Positions 21,578 through 31,614 are shown, counted from the stretch's first letter. The stretch is DNA of 64,000 nucleotides from Limnobacter thiooxidans (GCF_036323495.1 NZ_AP028947.1:496001-560000), one strand, 5' to 3'. The notes: generated from the sequence alone by a model not told the origin. Numbers and translations: made by a program.

Positions 21578-22699
21578 ATGATTCAGACTATTCAAATTGC
21601 CCCCCCAGACGATTGGCACTTGCATTTGCGAGATGGAGAGGCACTTGAGCATGTGGTTGCCGCCACTGCCCTGAATTTTCGCAGAGCGATTGTAATGCCC
21701 AATTTGAAGCCCCCGGTTACTACTGTGGAGCAGGCGATTGCGTACAAAGGTCGCATTCATGCCGCTGTTGAAAAGGCTTGCGCCAGCGGCACCTATTCGC
21801 CCGAGCAGCAGGCGGTGATGGCAAAGTTCGAGCCCCTGATGGTGCTTTACCTGACTGGTGCAACCAGCCCTTCAGAAATTGAAAAGGCAGCCCTCAGTGG
21901 TGTGGTGAAGGCGGTGAAATTGTACCCGGCTGGTGCAACCACAAATTCAGACGCAGGGGTGTCTGATTTGTTGGGGCAATGTGGTGAGGTGCTCAAGGCG
22001 ATGGAGGTTTGTGGTTTGCCCCTGCTGGTACACGGGGAAGTCACTGATCCGAATGTGGATGTGTTCGATCGTGAAGCGGCTTTTGTGGACAGCGTGATGA
22101 AACCCCTTCGGAAACAGTTCCCGAACCTGCGCGTGGTTTTTGAACACATCACCACCAAGCAGGCGGTTGATTTTGTAACAGAACATTCCGCGCGCGATTC
22201 GCAAGGGCGATTGTTGCTGGCTGCAACGATCACGCCCCAACATCTGCTGTACAACCGCAACGCAATTTTTAAAGGTGGATTGCAGCCGCATTGGTATTGT
22301 TTGCCTGTTCTGAAGCGGGAGGTTCATCGCCAAGCTTTGTTGAAAGCAGCCACCAGCGGATTGCCGCAGTTCTTTCTGGGCACAGACAGTGCTCCACATG
22401 CCAAGCACCTCAAGGAAATGTCGTGCGGTTGTGCGGGTTGTTATTCAGCGCCTTACGCCATGCCGATGTACGCGGAAGCTTTTGAGCAAATGGGTGCCTT
22501 GGAAGACAGCAGATTGTTTGAGCAATTCTGCAGCCTGAACGGCCCCGCGTTTTATGGTCTGCCTGTGAATGAAGGAATTTACGAGTTAAAGCGTGAGCCC
22601 ATGGAAATTCCGGAGCGTTTACCCTTTGTGACGGATTCCGGCATTGTGCCGCTTCGCGCCGGCGAAACGCTGGATTGGACTGTGACTCGTTTGTCCTGA
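21578..22699 (+). CDS. pyrC: Dihydroorotase (type II)
   Basis: It cyclises N-carbamoyl-aspartate to dihydroorotate in pyrimidine synthesis. The zinc-binding HLHLRDG is at residues 14-20, followed by AIVMPNLKPPV. The Lys that is carbamylated between the two metals is in VVKAVKLYPAGATTNSDAG near residue 108. The metal-binding His residues occur in PLLVHGE and VFEHITT, and the catalytic Asp in FLGTDSAPH. At 373 residues it is slightly longer than E. coli PyrC. It lies between the glycerate kinase gene and a DUF3025 gene on the same strand. Confidence 0.96.
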   Translation: MIQTIQIAPPDDWHLHLRDGEALEHVVAATALNFRRAIVMPNLKPPVTTVEQAIAYKGRIHAAVEKACASGTYSPEQQAVMAKFEPLMVLYLTGATSPSEIEKAALSGVVKAVKLYPAGATTNSDAGVSDLLGQCGEVLKAMEVCGLPLLVHGEVTDPNVDVFDREAAFVDSVMKPLRKQFPNLRVVFEHITTKQAVDFVTEHSARDSQGRLLLAATITPQHLLYNRNAIFKGGLQPHWYCLPVLKREVHRQALLKAATSGLPQFFLGTDSAPHAKHLKEMSCGCAGCYSAPYAMPMYAEAFEQMGALEDSRLFEQFCSLNGPAFYGLPVNEGIYELKREPMEIPERLPFVTDSGIVPLRAGETLDWTVTRLS

Positions 22700-22710
22700 G
22701 TCGACAAATC

Positions 22711-23550
22711 ATGACTGGCCCATTTCCCTGGCTTTGGCCCTATGGGGACGCTTCATTTTTCAGGTCCGAAACAGGATTGACTGAGGGTTGGGTGGCATTG
22801 ATGTTGAATGCGTGGCGAGAAGAGGTGGTTGCACACCATCTTCCCCGATTTGTAGCCTCCTTCGAGGCTTTGGGTGCGCTGGATTACGAGCGCTGCGTGC
22901 ATAAGGGCCAAATTCCAACGCGTGATCTAGGCCATGACTGGTACAACGGTTTGGTGTGGCTGCGTTTTGCCCAAGCCAAGCAGCGTATCAACGCGGCCCA
23001 TATTGAAGACTCCGATCGTCAATCTGTACGGACTTCAAATGGTCGAAGCCGGCTTCGGGATGCCCTGACACTGTTTGATGAAAGCGGTGCGTTGCTGTTG
23101 ACCACGAATGCAATCGTCAGAGATGCCTTGCTGGACCAGGACTGGGAAACTTTGTTTGTATACGAACGGAAGCACTGGGATCAGCGTGCCCGCCTATTGG
23201 TGTTCGGTCACGGGTTGCTGGACAGCCTTCACAACCCTCATCGCGGGTTGTGTGCGAAGGCCATTCCCGTGCTGCTGCCTTCGTTGGACGGCTTTGAGTC
23301 GAGCTTGCCAGCCTTGCTTGACTCGGTGATTGGCCAAATTCAGGATCCTGCGAATTTCAGCCCCATTCCTGTAATGGGTATTCCGGGATGGTTTGAAGAG
23401 TCGAATCAGCTTGGTTATTATAACGATCGCTCGGTTTATCGTGCCAAGCCAACACCCAAGGGTTCTTCGCCCCATGAAAGATTGGCATTTGCCTTTGATG
23501 CGTCTACACTTGCTCTCGGAAAGTGCGTTGGACAATCGCTGCCCGATTAA
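22711..23550 (+). CDS. DUF3025 family protein
   Basis: A 279-residue protein that I assign to DUF3025, common in proteobacteria and without a known function. The family pattern of RDLGHDWYNGLVWLRFAQAK followed by INAAH is visible near residue 90, as is VFGHGLLDSLHNPH near 170. I see no signal peptide or membrane segment. The start is ATG 22711, 11 bp after the pyrC stop; the frame is open to a TTG inside pyrC (22675), which I consider unlikely. The last eleven codons and the stop lie inside the 5' end of the RNase P RNA gene, an unusual overlap of a protein gene with a structured RNA. Confidence 0.82.
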   Translation: MTGPFPWLWPYGDASFFRSETGLTEGWVALMLNAWREEVVAHHLPRFVASFEALGALDYERCVHKGQIPTRDLGHDWYNGLVWLRFAQAKQRINAAHIEDSDRQSVRTSNGRSRLRDALTLFDESGALLLTTNAIVRDALLDQDWETLFVYERKHWDQRARLLVFGHGLLDSLHNPHRGLCAKAIPVLLPSLDGFESSLPALLDSVIGQIQDPANFSPIPVMGIPGWFEESNQLGYYNDRSVYRAKPTPKGSSPHERLAFAFDASTLALGKCVGQSLPD

Positions 23551-23920
23551 TCGGGGGGAGGAAAGTCCGGACTCCAGTGAGCACGGTGCTGGCTAACGGC
23601 CAGGCGCTACAGGTTTTGGAAACAAAGCCGAAGGCGACGGAAAGTGCAACAGAAAACACACCGCCGATGGAAAGGAAACTTTCACAGGCAAGGGCGAACC
23701 GGAGGTGTAAGAGACCCCCGCAGCGTTGGCGACAAGGCTGGCTAGGTAAACCCCACTTGGAGCAACACCAAATAGGCGCGCAAGTGTTTCGGCACTGACG
23801 GCGCTCCCCGGGCGCGCGGGTAGGTGGCTTGAGCTGAAGAGTAATTTTCAGCCTAGAGGAATGATTGTCACCCTGGCCGAAAGGCCAAGGAACAGAATCC
23901 GGCTTACAGGCGCGCTTTCC
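23518..23920 (+). ncRNA. rnpB: RNase P RNA (class A)
   Basis: This is the catalytic RNA of RNase P, which removes 5' leaders from tRNA precursors. The conserved GAGGAAAGTCCGGACTCC starts at 23558. Its long-range P4 partner region ACAGAATCCGGCTTAC is at 23892-23907. The ends were set by the P1 helix: GGAAAGTGCG (23518-23527) with CGCGCTTTCC (23911-23920). The length of about 400 nt is normal for bacterial class A. The 5' 33 nt overlap the end of the DUF3025 reading frame. I see no clear intrinsic terminator after it. Confidence 0.95.
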
Positions 23921-24076
23921 CCATCCCCCGAAAGAATTTGACTCCCCTCTGCTTTTCTTAAGACATTACTTTCAGTGTTGTCTTTATGTCTTTATTTTTC
24001 TTCGATTTTTCTTTTTCATATTTCTCAAAAGTTACTCTAAGTCCTTGGTTGTAAAGCGTTTTCTCTCGAGAATGGC
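23921..24076 (+). other. Intergenic region between rnpB and the dcw promoter
   Basis: About 155 bp of pyrimidine-rich, T-rich sequence without a credible gene. T-runs around 23985-24030 might help end rnpB transcription, but no stem precedes them that I can support. Confidence 0.5.
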
Positions 24077-24105
24077 TTGACCACTTATTTCAGAATGCGT
24101 ACAGT
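24077..24105 (+). promoter_or_regulatory. Probable dcw cluster promoter (Pmra)
   Basis: TTGACC (24077-24082), a 17-bp spacer and TACAGT (24100-24105) resemble a sigma70 promoter. It lies 45 bp before the mraZ start, and its -10 hexamer touches the first of four MraZ-box-like repeats, so MraZ bound there could block RNA polymerase. Confidence 0.6.
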
Positions 24106-24143
24106 GGTGTTTCGTGGGGATTTGTGTAATTTTGTGGGGATTT
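24104..24143 (+). promoter_or_regulatory. MraZ-box-like operator: four tandem 10-bp repeats
   Basis: Four consecutive decamers begin with GTG: GTGGTGTTTC (24104), GTGGGGATTT (24114), GTGTAATTTT (24124) and GTGGGGATTT (24134). The second and fourth are identical. MraZ in other bacteria binds TGGGN direct repeats with a 10-bp period upstream of its own gene, so this is very probably the autoregulatory operator of the dcw cluster. The 10-bp period places all units on one face of the helix. Confidence 0.78.
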
Positions 24144-24150
24144 AATTCGC

Positions 24151-24579
24151 GTGTATCAGGGTAGTTCTTCCTTGTCGATGGATGCAAAAGGGCGCATGAA
24201 CGTGCCGCAAAAGCATCGAGACGCATTGCTTGCGCAATGTGAGGGAGCCTTGACGCTGACAAAACACCCCAATGGCTGTTTGCTGATGTTTCCGCGCCCT
24301 GTGTGGGAGCAACATCGCGAGAAAATCGCGGCATGGCCCATGTCTGCGCGCCCCTGGCAGCGAATTTTTCTTGGTTTTGCAACCGATGTGGAAATTGACT
24401 CGGCGGGTCGAATTCTGGTTTCCCCGGAATTGCGCGAGGCTGCCTCGCTAAGCAAAGAGGTCATGTTGTTGGGCATGGGCAGTCACTTTGAAGTTTGGGA
24501 TTCCACGTTGCTGCGTGTGGAAGAGGAAAAGGCAATTGCTGCAGGCATGCCTGAAGCACTGAACGAATTCAGCTTCTAA
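24151..24579 (+). CDS. mraZ: Transcriptional regulator MraZ
   Basis: A 142-residue MraZ, first gene of the dcw cluster. In E. coli it is an AbrB-fold DNA-binding oligomer that represses its own operon. Two MraZ repeats are visible, with conserved segments [17 protein letters not shown] at the N-terminus and [21 protein letters not shown] in the second half. The start is GTG 24151. The operator repeats end only 8 bp before it, so the leader is very short. The stop overlaps the rsmH start (TAATG), indicating coupled translation. Confidence 0.96.
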   Translation: MYQGSSSLSMDAKGRMNVPQKHRDALLAQCEGALTLTKHPNGCLLMFPRPVWEQHREKIAAWPMSARPWQRIFLGFATDVEIDSAGRILVSPELREAASLSKEVMLLGMGSHFEVWDSTLLRVEEEKAIAAGMPEALNEFSF

Positions 24580-25553
24580 TGGCCAGCACCTTCGAACACA
24601 TTCCCGTGCTTCTGCAGCCCACGGTTGATGCCCTGTTGCATCATCCTGATGGTGTCTATCTGGACTGTACCTTTGGTCGTGGCGGACACAGCCGCGCACT
24701 GTTGGCCAAGCTGTCAACAGCAGGTCGACTGATTGCCCTTGATCGTGATCCACAGGCGGTTCAAGCCATGGGCCAGATTGAAGACGCCCGGTTTCAAGGG
24801 GTGCGTTGTGCTTTTGCGGATCTGGAATCTGCCTTGGACTCATTGGGTTTGGATCAGGTAGATGGCATCTTGATGGACATTGGCGTGTCCTCCCCACAGA
24901 TTGATCAAGCCGACCGGGGTTTCAGCTTTCGCAGGGACGGCCCCCTGGACATGCGAATGGATCCACAGACTGGAGAGTCTGCGGCCGATTTTCTTGCTCG
25001 GGCCGAGGCTCGGGAAATCAAAGAGGTAATAAAAAATTATGGGGAAGAACGGTTTGCTGTTCAGATTGCAGCAGCGATTGTTGCTCGCCGCGAGGAGCGG
25101 GCGATCGCTACAACACTCGACCTTGCCCAGATCGTGGCAGGGGCAGTTCGCACGAGGGAGCCGGGCCAGGACCCTGCAACGCGCACCTTTCAGGCTTTAC
25201 GGATTCACGTCAACCAGGAGCTTGCGCAGCTCGAACAAGGTTTAACGGCAGCATTCAAGCGCTTGAAGGTAGGTGGTCGCCTGGCGGTCATCAGTTTTCA
25301 CTCCCTTGAAGACCGCATTACCAAGCAGTTTATTGAAAAGCTGGCCAACCCTAAATCACAGCAAGATGCGCGGTTGAGGAAGTTGCCGTTGCCCGAGCCT
25401 ATGCCCTTGATGAAAAAGCTGGAGCGAATCAAGCCCACGCGTGAAGAGTCAGAGTTGAACCCACGCTCGCGTTCATCCGTGCTGCGTGTGGCTGAGAAAT
25501 TGGCCGAGTTGCCCGCCGCGTCTTCGGGAAAGAGGGCTGTATGGGCAGACTGA
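24579..25553 (+). CDS. rsmH: 16S rRNA (cytosine-1402-N4)-methyltransferase
   Basis: RsmH (MraW) methylates N4 of C1402 in 16S rRNA using S-adenosylmethionine. The 324-residue protein starts with [14 protein letters not shown]. The SAM-binding motif is [15 protein letters not shown] (residues about 24-38), followed by [23 protein letters not shown] and the [16 protein letters not shown] block near 115-130 are characteristic, as is [15 protein letters not shown] near 245. It overlaps mraZ by one base and ftsL by 13 bp. Confidence 0.97.
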   Translation: MASTFEHIPVLLQPTVDALLHHPDGVYLDCTFGRGGHSRALLAKLSTAGRLIALDRDPQAVQAMGQIEDARFQGVRCAFADLESALDSLGLDQVDGILMDIGVSSPQIDQADRGFSFRRDGPLDMRMDPQTGESAADFLARAEAREIKEVIKNYGEERFAVQIAAAIVARREERAIATTLDLAQIVAGAVRTREPGQDPATRTFQALRIHVNQELAQLEQGLTAAFKRLKVGGRLAVISFHSLEDRITKQFIEKLANPKSQQDARLRKLPLPEPMPLMKKLERIKPTREESELNPRSRSSVLRVAEKLAELPAASSGKRAVWAD

Positions 25554-25822
25554 ATATTTTTCTGCTGGCTTTGGTGATCTTCTGCGCAATGGTGGTGGTT
25601 GAGCAGCAACATGCTGCTCGATCCCTGTTTGTGGCGTTGGGTCAGGAGCAACAGGCTGAACACCAGATAGAGGTGGCATTCACCCGTCTTCAGTTACAAC
25701 AGGTGACACTGGCCAAGGGCGAGCGTGTGGATGCGGTTGCAAGAACCGAATTGGGTATGAGTCCGCCTGCACCCGGATCGGTTGTCTTTATGCCATTGGA
25801 CGGGGGCTTTCAATATGAGTAA
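25541..25822 (+). CDS. ftsL: Cell division protein FtsL
   Basis: A 93-residue bitopic membrane protein with one N-terminal membrane segment (about residues 4-20) and a periplasmic coiled-coil-like part with [18 protein letters not shown]. In E. coli, FtsL forms a complex with FtsB and FtsQ and activates FtsWI septal synthesis. Sequence identity in this family is low, so the call rests on size, topology and position between rsmH and ftsI. It overlaps rsmH by 13 bp and ftsI by 8 bp (ATGAGTAA). Confidence 0.92.
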   Translation: MGRLNIFLLALVIFCAMVVVEQQHAARSLFVALGQEQQAEHQIEVAFTRLQLQQVTLAKGERVDAVARTELGMSPPAPGSVVFMPLDGGFQYE

Positions 25823-27569
25823 AGCAGTCCGGTTTGGTGGTTCAGATTTGCTTGAAATGCGATTGCCTGCGTGGCGGTCGCGTTTTGTTTTGCTGTTTAT
25901 CTTTCTCGCGTTCGCAGGTCTGATCGCTCGCGCTGCGTACCTCCAGATTATTTCCAATGATTTCCTGCAAGAGCAGGGAGCCAAGCGTCTTGAGCGCACT
26001 TTGCCGTTGCAGGCCAATCGCGGCAGTCTGCTGGATCGCAACAAGGTTGTTCTGGCGCAAAGTGTTCCGGCACAGGCTGTGTGGTACGACGCACGCCGAA
26101 TTGGTGAGGCAAAAGACGATGAGCTGCGCAAGCTGGCGGAAATTCTTGGCTTGAAATCAGATCGCATGATCAAACAGATGCGTGCCGATAACAAACGGGC
26201 TTTTGTGTATCTGGACCGCCAGGTCGATTCAGATGTTGCACAGAAAGCAAAGGCGCTGAAAATCCCGGGACTTGGCTTTATTACTGAAAGCAAGCGCTAT
26301 TACCCGCAGGGTGAAACAATGGCGCACCTTGTAGGATTCACCAGCATTGAAGACAAAGGCCAGGAGGGGGTTGAGCTGGCTTTTAACGCGCACCTGACCG
26401 GTGTGGATGGAGAGCGAAATGTGATCCGCGACCGCCTTGGCAATGTGATTGAAGACATTCGTGAACTGCGCCCCCCGGTGAATGGCCAGGATTTGGTGCT
26501 CTCTGTAGACGCAGATGTGCAGTACATCGTGCTGTCCGAATTGAAAAAAGCTGTGGAGTTCCACAAGGCCAAAGCCGCTGCCGCGGTGGTGCTGGATGCG
26601 AAAACAGGTGAGTTGCTGGCCATGGCCAACATTCCAACCTATGACCCCAACAGCCGAGGCCAGTTGCATGGCGAAAAGCTTCGCAATCGTGTTTTCACAG
26701 ACATGTTTGAGCCGGGCTCAACCTTGAAGCCCTTTGGCGTTGCATTGGCGATGAACCAGGGCAAGGTGAAAGCTTCCACAAAAATAGACACGGGCAATGG
26801 ACGCATGTCGATTGGCCCGGCAACCATCACTGACACCAAGCCGCATGGCGTGATGACCGTTGAGGAAATCATTCAAAAATCCAGCAACGTTGGCACTTCA
26901 AAAATTGTTCTTGAAATTGAACGCAAGGATCTTTGGGACTTTTTCAACCAGCTGGGTTTTGGGCAAACGCCATCCATCGCGTTTCCCGGTTCTGTTGCAG
27001 GTCGGGTTCGTCCCTGGAACAAATGGCGTCCCATTGAACAAGCCACCATGTCCTATGGCCATGGTATTTCAGTGTCACTGATTCAGCTCGCCCAGTCGTA
27101 CACCATCTTTGCAAACAAGGGTCAGTTTGTGCCTGCTTCATTGGTCAAGCGCGGCCCACAAGACTCCGTGGTGTCTCATCAGGTGGTTAGTGCGCAGGTG
27201 GCAGACAGCATGTTGCACATGCTTGAGCTGGCATCCGGACCGGAAGGTACCGCGCCGAAGGCACAAGTTCAAGGCTACAGGGTCGCAGGTAAAACAGGAA
27301 CGGCACACAAGCAGGAAGGTGGACGTTACATCAACAAGTATGTGTCGTCTTACGTGGGCTTGGCGCCGGTTTCCGATCCCAGAGTGATCGTGGCGATCAT
27401 GGTTGATGAACCGAAGAGTGGTGTGTATTACGGTGGCCTGGTGGCAGCACCGATTTTTTCGGTCATTACCAAAAGTGTTCTTACCCGATTGAATGTTCAG
27501 CCCGATGCAATTGAGCCAGCCAGCCAGCTGCGCAAAATGGTTTCTGCACCCTCAGGGAGGCAGTTGTGA
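25815..27569 (+). CDS. ftsI: Peptidoglycan transpeptidase FtsI (PBP3)
   Basis: The septum-specific class B penicillin-binding protein, which cross-links peptidoglycan at division. It has 584 residues: a short cytoplasmic tail, one membrane segment at about 18-38, the dimerisation/pedestal domain, then the transpeptidase domain. Active-site motifs are SxxK in PGSTLKPFG (nucleophile Ser near 301), SxN in KSSNVGTSK and KTG in VAGKTGTAHK near 492. I chose ATG 25815, whose start overlaps the ftsL stop; an in-frame TTG 33 bp upstream is less likely. The 3' end overlaps murE by 4 bp. Confidence 0.97.
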   Translation: MSKAVRFGGSDLLEMRLPAWRSRFVLLFIFLAFAGLIARAAYLQIISNDFLQEQGAKRLERTLPLQANRGSLLDRNKVVLAQSVPAQAVWYDARRIGEAKDDELRKLAEILGLKSDRMIKQMRADNKRAFVYLDRQVDSDVAQKAKALKIPGLGFITESKRYYPQGETMAHLVGFTSIEDKGQEGVELAFNAHLTGVDGERNVIRDRLGNVIEDIRELRPPVNGQDLVLSVDADVQYIVLSELKKAVEFHKAKAAAAVVLDAKTGELLAMANIPTYDPNSRGQLHGEKLRNRVFTDMFEPGSTLKPFGVALAMNQGKVKASTKIDTGNGRMSIGPATITDTKPHGVMTVEEIIQKSSNVGTSKIVLEIERKDLWDFFNQLGFGQTPSIAFPGSVAGRVRPWNKWRPIEQATMSYGHGISVSLIQLAQSYTIFANKGQFVPASLVKRGPQDSVVSHQVVSAQVADSMLHMLELASGPEGTAPKAQVQGYRVAGKTGTAHKQEGGRYINKYVSSYVGLAPVSDPRVIVAIMVDEPKSGVYYGGLVAAPIFSVITKSVLTRLNVQPDAIEPASQLRKMVSAPSGRQL

Positions 27570-29068
27570 TCAGCGCCTACCTGCACTCTGTGTCTGAAGT
27601 TCTGGCCGAATTGCATGAACGTGGTTTTTATGCGGATTGTTCAGCGTTGGTGACTGATCACCGTCGGCTTACCGGGCCAAGGGATGTGTTTCTCGCAGTG
27701 CCTGGGCACAAGTTTGATCCCCGGAATCTTGCAGACGATTTGTTGAGCAACCAGCGATGCGGTTTGGTTTTGGTGGATTACGACGACCAGCGAGCCTATC
27801 AAAGTGCAAGCGTGGTTCCCGTTATGAATCTGAAAGGCATGTTGGTCGACCTGGCCAGTGGGTATTACAAAACCGCCAGTGCCGAAATGACTGTGATCGC
27901 GGTTACCGGAACCAACGGAAAAACAACGGTCACTCGCTGGTTGGCACAGGCGCTGAATGGTTTGGGGCAGAAAGCTGCAGTGATTGGAACTTTGGGATAC
28001 GGCGAGCCCGATGATCTGAAAGCTCACACAGGCTTGACCACGCCCGATGTGGTGGGTGTGCATCATCTGTTGCATGTGCTGCGTGGCCAGCAGTTTGACA
28101 CGGTGTGTATTGAGGCTTCATCAATTGGTCTCGATCAGTGTCGCCTGGCCAACGTCAGGATTGATGTGGCTGTATTTACCAACCTGTCTCAGGATCACCT
28201 CGATTACCACGGCGACATGGCGGCTTATGCCCGGTCCAAGTTGATACTTGCAAACTGGCCTACCCTGCGTTTTGCCGTAGTGAACAGTGACGACCCTGTT
28301 GGAGTGCAGTTCAAGTCCGTGGTTGAGGGCAGAAAAGTAAACTGTGTGGCTGTGGGCACTGACCCGGCGGCAGCTTGTCAGATCGTTGGCGCCTCGGCCA
28401 CAAACAAAGGTCAGCGAATTTGTTTGAGGTATAACGATGAACTGGCAGAAATTGAATCACCTGTGATTGGTCGGTTCAATGCAGAAAACCTGGCCTTGGT
28501 GTTCGCAACCCTAAGCCAATTGGGTCATGCACCGGAAAAGCTGTTGTCAGCCCTCGATAACGTGACACCGGCGCCTGGCCGCATGCAGCGAATTGAAGGG
28601 CAGCCCGCTGTCATTGTGGACTACGCGCACACCCCAGATGCCTTGGAAAAAACCCTGAAAGCCATTCAACCGTATGCGACTCAACTCAAAGGCAAGCTGT
28701 GGGTGGTGTTCGGTTGTGGCGGTGATCGGGATCGAGCCAAGCGCCCGATCATGGGTGCCGTGGCTTTGGCGAATTCAGACCGAGTGGTGCTGACTTCGGA
28801 CAATCCTCGAAGTGAAAACGCGGAAGACATCATCAAGGAAATTCAAGTCGGCTTAGACCCGGCTTTGTGTAGTGTGGTGACAATCGAGCCAGACCGGGTT
28901 CAGGCCATCGAGTTTGCAATTGGCAATGCAGATCCTCAGGATGTTGTGCTGCTGGCTGGCAAAGGCCATGAGAATACGCAAACCATTGGGCAGCAGGTGA
29001 TCCAGCATTCGGATGCTGAATGTGCCCAAGCCATGCTCGCCAAGCGAGGTGCCCCATGCTTGAGATGA
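27566..29068 (+). CDS. murE: UDP-MurNAc-L-Ala-D-Glu:meso-DAP ligase
   Basis: It adds the third residue of the stem peptide to UDP-MurNAc-L-Ala-D-Glu. The 500-residue protein has the three Mur ligase domains. The ATP loop TGTNGKTT is near residue 114, followed by GLTTPDV and the Mg/carbamylated-Lys region SSIGLDQ. The C-terminal DNPR motif (TSDNPRSENAEDI) is the signature for meso-diaminopimelate rather than lysine, so the organism should have DAP-type peptidoglycan. The start is GTG in a 4-bp GTGA overlap with ftsI. Confidence 0.96.
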   Translation: MISAYLHSVSEVLAELHERGFYADCSALVTDHRRLTGPRDVFLAVPGHKFDPRNLADDLLSNQRCGLVLVDYDDQRAYQSASVVPVMNLKGMLVDLASGYYKTASAEMTVIAVTGTNGKTTVTRWLAQALNGLGQKAAVIGTLGYGEPDDLKAHTGLTTPDVVGVHHLLHVLRGQQFDTVCIEASSIGLDQCRLANVRIDVAVFTNLSQDHLDYHGDMAAYARSKLILANWPTLRFAVVNSDDPVGVQFKSVVEGRKVNCVAVGTDPAAACQIVGASATNKGQRICLRYNDELAEIESPVIGRFNAENLALVFATLSQLGHAPEKLLSALDNVTPAPGRMQRIEGQPAVIVDYAHTPDALEKTLKAIQPYATQLKGKLWVVFGCGGDRDRAKRPIMGAVALANSDRVVLTSDNPRSENAEDIIKEIQVGLDPALCSVVTIEPDRVQAIEFAIGNADPQDVVLLAGKGHENTQTIGQQVIQHSDAECAQAMLAKRGAPCLR

Positions 29069-30450
29069 ATTGGGATCTGAACGAAATTGGCGACGTGTTG
29101 GTTGGCCAGTTGCTTGAGCCCGTACTGTCTGTCAGCGGCTCCGTTCGTCTGGTGCAAACTGATAGCAGGCAGGTCGCCCCAGGTGACCTGTTTGTTTGCC
29201 TGGCTGGTGAGCGTTTTGATGCACATGATTTTGCTTCAGAAGTGGTTCAGGCCGGAGCGTGTGCATTGGTTACCAACCGATTGCTCGATGTACCGGCTGC
29301 CCAGTTTGTAGTGAAAGATACACGTGTTGCTTTGGGGGCCTTGGCCAGTGCGTGGCGACATCGGTTCAACATCAAGGTGTTGGCGGTGGTGGGCAGCAAT
29401 GGAAAAACCACCAGCAAGGAAATGTTGGGAAGCATTTGCAAATCACAGTTCGGTGCCGACAAGGTGTTGGTGACCGCAGGCAATTTGAATAATGACATTG
29501 GTGTGCCGCAAACCTTATTGAAGCTGCGTGATTCTCATCAGGTAGCCGTGATTGAAATGGGCATGAATCACCCAGGTGAAATCGATTACCTGGCCAGTTT
29601 GGTGAAGCCAGACGTGGTCCTTCTGACCAACGCCCAGCGTGAGCACCAAGAGTTCATGAAAACCGTGATGGCCGTGGCCCGGGAAAATGGCAGCGCGTTC
29701 TCACATTTGCCACCGGAAGGTGTAGCAGTTTTCCCAGTGTCAGAAGAATTTGAGTCGACCTGGCTTGATCAGTCAACCGGCGCAACTGCATTGCGTTTTG
29801 GTGCAGGCGCTGATTTCGAACTGCAGCCGTTAAGCCTGACGGGTGAAAAAGGCTGGGCTGTCCTGAATGCAGCAGGTAACCCAATTACGTTGCAACCGAC
29901 ATTTATCGGAGAACACAATTACGCGAATGCCGCAGGCGCAGCTGCCGCAGCCCATGTGGCCGGTTGCAGTGCTCAGGCCATTCAGGCTGGTCTTGAGAAT
30001 TTCCAGCCAGTGAACGGGCGCTTGCAGATTGTGCTGAATATGCCTTCATTGCTGCTGATCAATGACAGTTACAACGCCAATCCGGACTCTGTCAATGCAG
30101 CCAGCAAGGTGTTGGCTGCCGAACAAGGAAACACACTGCTGGTGCTGGGCGATATGGGCGAAGTGGGCGACCAATCCGATGAATACCATGCAGAGGTCGG
30201 GCAATTTGCCAGACAGGCGGGTGTACACAGCGTATATGCCATCGGAGAGGCCACTCAACACACAGTACGTGCCTTCGGAGAGGGGGCGCATCATTTCAAC
30301 ACAATCGATCAATTGATAAATCAAACCATGAGTACTACAAGTCAGGGCCGTTGGTCCGTGCTGGTGAAGGGCTCACGCTTCATGAAAATGGAACGTGTTG
30401 TGCAGGCGCTGGTTCAACATTACACCGCGGAGACAAAGCATGCTTCTTGA
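29056..30450 (+). CDS. murF: UDP-MurNAc-tripeptide:D-Ala-D-Ala ligase
   Basis: It adds the D-Ala-D-Ala dipeptide to complete UDP-MurNAc-pentapeptide. The 464-residue protein has an N-terminal domain ([21 protein letters not shown]), the ATP loop [11 protein letters not shown] near residue 113, the [13 protein letters not shown] block and the C-terminal [12 protein letters not shown] motif. The start is uncertain by three codons. ATG 29056 has a GAGGTG ribosome site; ATG 29065 makes a classical ATGA overlap with the murE stop. An in-frame ATG at 29020 is unlikely. It overlaps mraY by 11 bp. Confidence 0.95.
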   Translation: MLEMNWDLNEIGDVLVGQLLEPVLSVSGSVRLVQTDSRQVAPGDLFVCLAGERFDAHDFASEVVQAGACALVTNRLLDVPAAQFVVKDTRVALGALASAWRHRFNIKVLAVVGSNGKTTSKEMLGSICKSQFGADKVLVTAGNLNNDIGVPQTLLKLRDSHQVAVIEMGMNHPGEIDYLASLVKPDVVLLTNAQREHQEFMKTVMAVARENGSAFSHLPPEGVAVFPVSEEFESTWLDQSTGATALRFGAGADFELQPLSLTGEKGWAVLNAAGNPITLQPTFIGEHNYANAAGAAAAAHVAGCSAQAIQAGLENFQPVNGRLQIVLNMPSLLLINDSYNANPDSVNAASKVLAAEQGNTLLVLGDMGEVGDQSDEYHAEVGQFARQAGVHSVYAIGEATQHTVRAFGEGAHHFNTIDQLINQTMSTTSQGRWSVLVKGSRFMKMERVVQALVQHYTAETKHAS

Positions 30451-31594
30451 ACTCACGCAATGGCTTGCTCAGGACATTCGGGCTTTCGGTGTTTTCAACT
30501 ACCTGACCCTGCGTGCGGTCATGGCCTGCGCAACAGCTTTGCTGGTGGGTTTGGTTGCGGGTCCGATGGTGATCCGGAAGTTGACTCAATACAAAATTGG
30601 CCAGTCTGTTCGTGACGATGGCCCACAAACCCATTTGGCTAAGGCGGGTACTCCAACCATGGGCGGTGCGCTGGTGCTGATCGGTATTGGTATTTCGACC
30701 TTGCTGTGGGCGGATTTGTCTAATCGGTTTGTGTGGGTGGTGATGCTGGTTACCTTTGGTTTTGGGTGGATTGGCTGGGTCGATGATTACCGCAAAGTGG
30801 TCTATCGCAACCCCAAAGGCTTGCCTGCCAAATGGAAATACTTTTGGCAAAGTGTTGTGGGTTTGATCTGTGCTTTTTACTTGGCCTTTGCTGTGTCAGC
30901 ACAAAGTGGACAGGAAGTATTCGATATTTTCGTGCAGTGGATTCAAAGCGGATTTTCAATGCATCTGCCCAACAATGCAGACCTGATTGTCCCGTTTTTC
31001 AAGTCCATCAGCTACCCGCTCGGTGTGTGGGGCTTTATTGCGCTGACGTATTTCGTCATCGTAGGGACCAGTAACGCGGTCAATCTGACAGACGGGCTGG
31101 ATGGTTTGGCTATCATGCCAACTGTCATGGTGGCATCAGCTTTGGCCATTTTTGCTTACGTTGCAGGCAATGCCGTGTATTCCAAGTACCTGTTGCTGCC
31201 TTTCATTCCAGGCGCTGGTGAGCTGGCGGTGTTCTGCGCAGCCATTGCGGGCGCCGGTCTCGCTTTCCTTTGGTTCAACGCTTATCCAGCCCAGGTGTTC
31301 ATGGGCGATGTGGGTGCGCTGGCCTTGGGTGGTGCGCTGGGCACTGTCGCGGTGATTGTTCGCCAAGAGGTGGTGCTCTTCATCATGGGTGGCGTGTTTG
31401 TGGCTGAAACCCTGTCGGTAATGATTCAGGTTTTGTACTTCAAATACAGCGGTGGCAAACGCGTGTTTCGAATGGCGCCCCTTCACCATCATTACGAATT
31501 GAGTGGCTGGAAGGAAACCCAGGTGGTCGTGCGTTTCTGGATCATCACCATGATTTTGGTCTTGATCGGTTTGTCCACTTTGAAACTGCGTTGA
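30440..31594 (+). CDS. mraY: Phospho-MurNAc-pentapeptide transferase
   Basis: A membrane enzyme with about ten transmembrane helices that transfers phospho-MurNAc-pentapeptide from UDP to undecaprenyl phosphate, making lipid I. The length is 384 residues. Conserved cytoplasmic segments are visible: KAGTPTMGG near 70, the Asp motif [12 protein letters not shown] near 110, [10 protein letters not shown] near 215 and the His-rich [13 protein letters not shown] near 350. I chose ATG 30440; the frame is open 45 bp further upstream inside murF. It is followed by murD after 20 bp. Confidence 0.96.
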   Translation: MLLELTQWLAQDIRAFGVFNYLTLRAVMACATALLVGLVAGPMVIRKLTQYKIGQSVRDDGPQTHLAKAGTPTMGGALVLIGIGISTLLWADLSNRFVWVVMLVTFGFGWIGWVDDYRKVVYRNPKGLPAKWKYFWQSVVGLICAFYLAFAVSAQSGQEVFDIFVQWIQSGFSMHLPNNADLIVPFFKSISYPLGVWGFIALTYFVIVGTSNAVNLTDGLDGLAIMPTVMVASALAIFAYVAGNAVYSKYLLLPFIPGAGELAVFCAAIAGAGLAFLWFNAYPAQVFMGDVGALALGGALGTVAVIVRQEVVLFIMGGVFVAETLSVMIQVLYFKYSGGKRVFRMAPLHHHYELSGWKETQVVVRFWIITMILVLIGLSTLKLR

Positions 31595-31614
31595 AATCGA
31601 GTTAAAGCGTCTTT

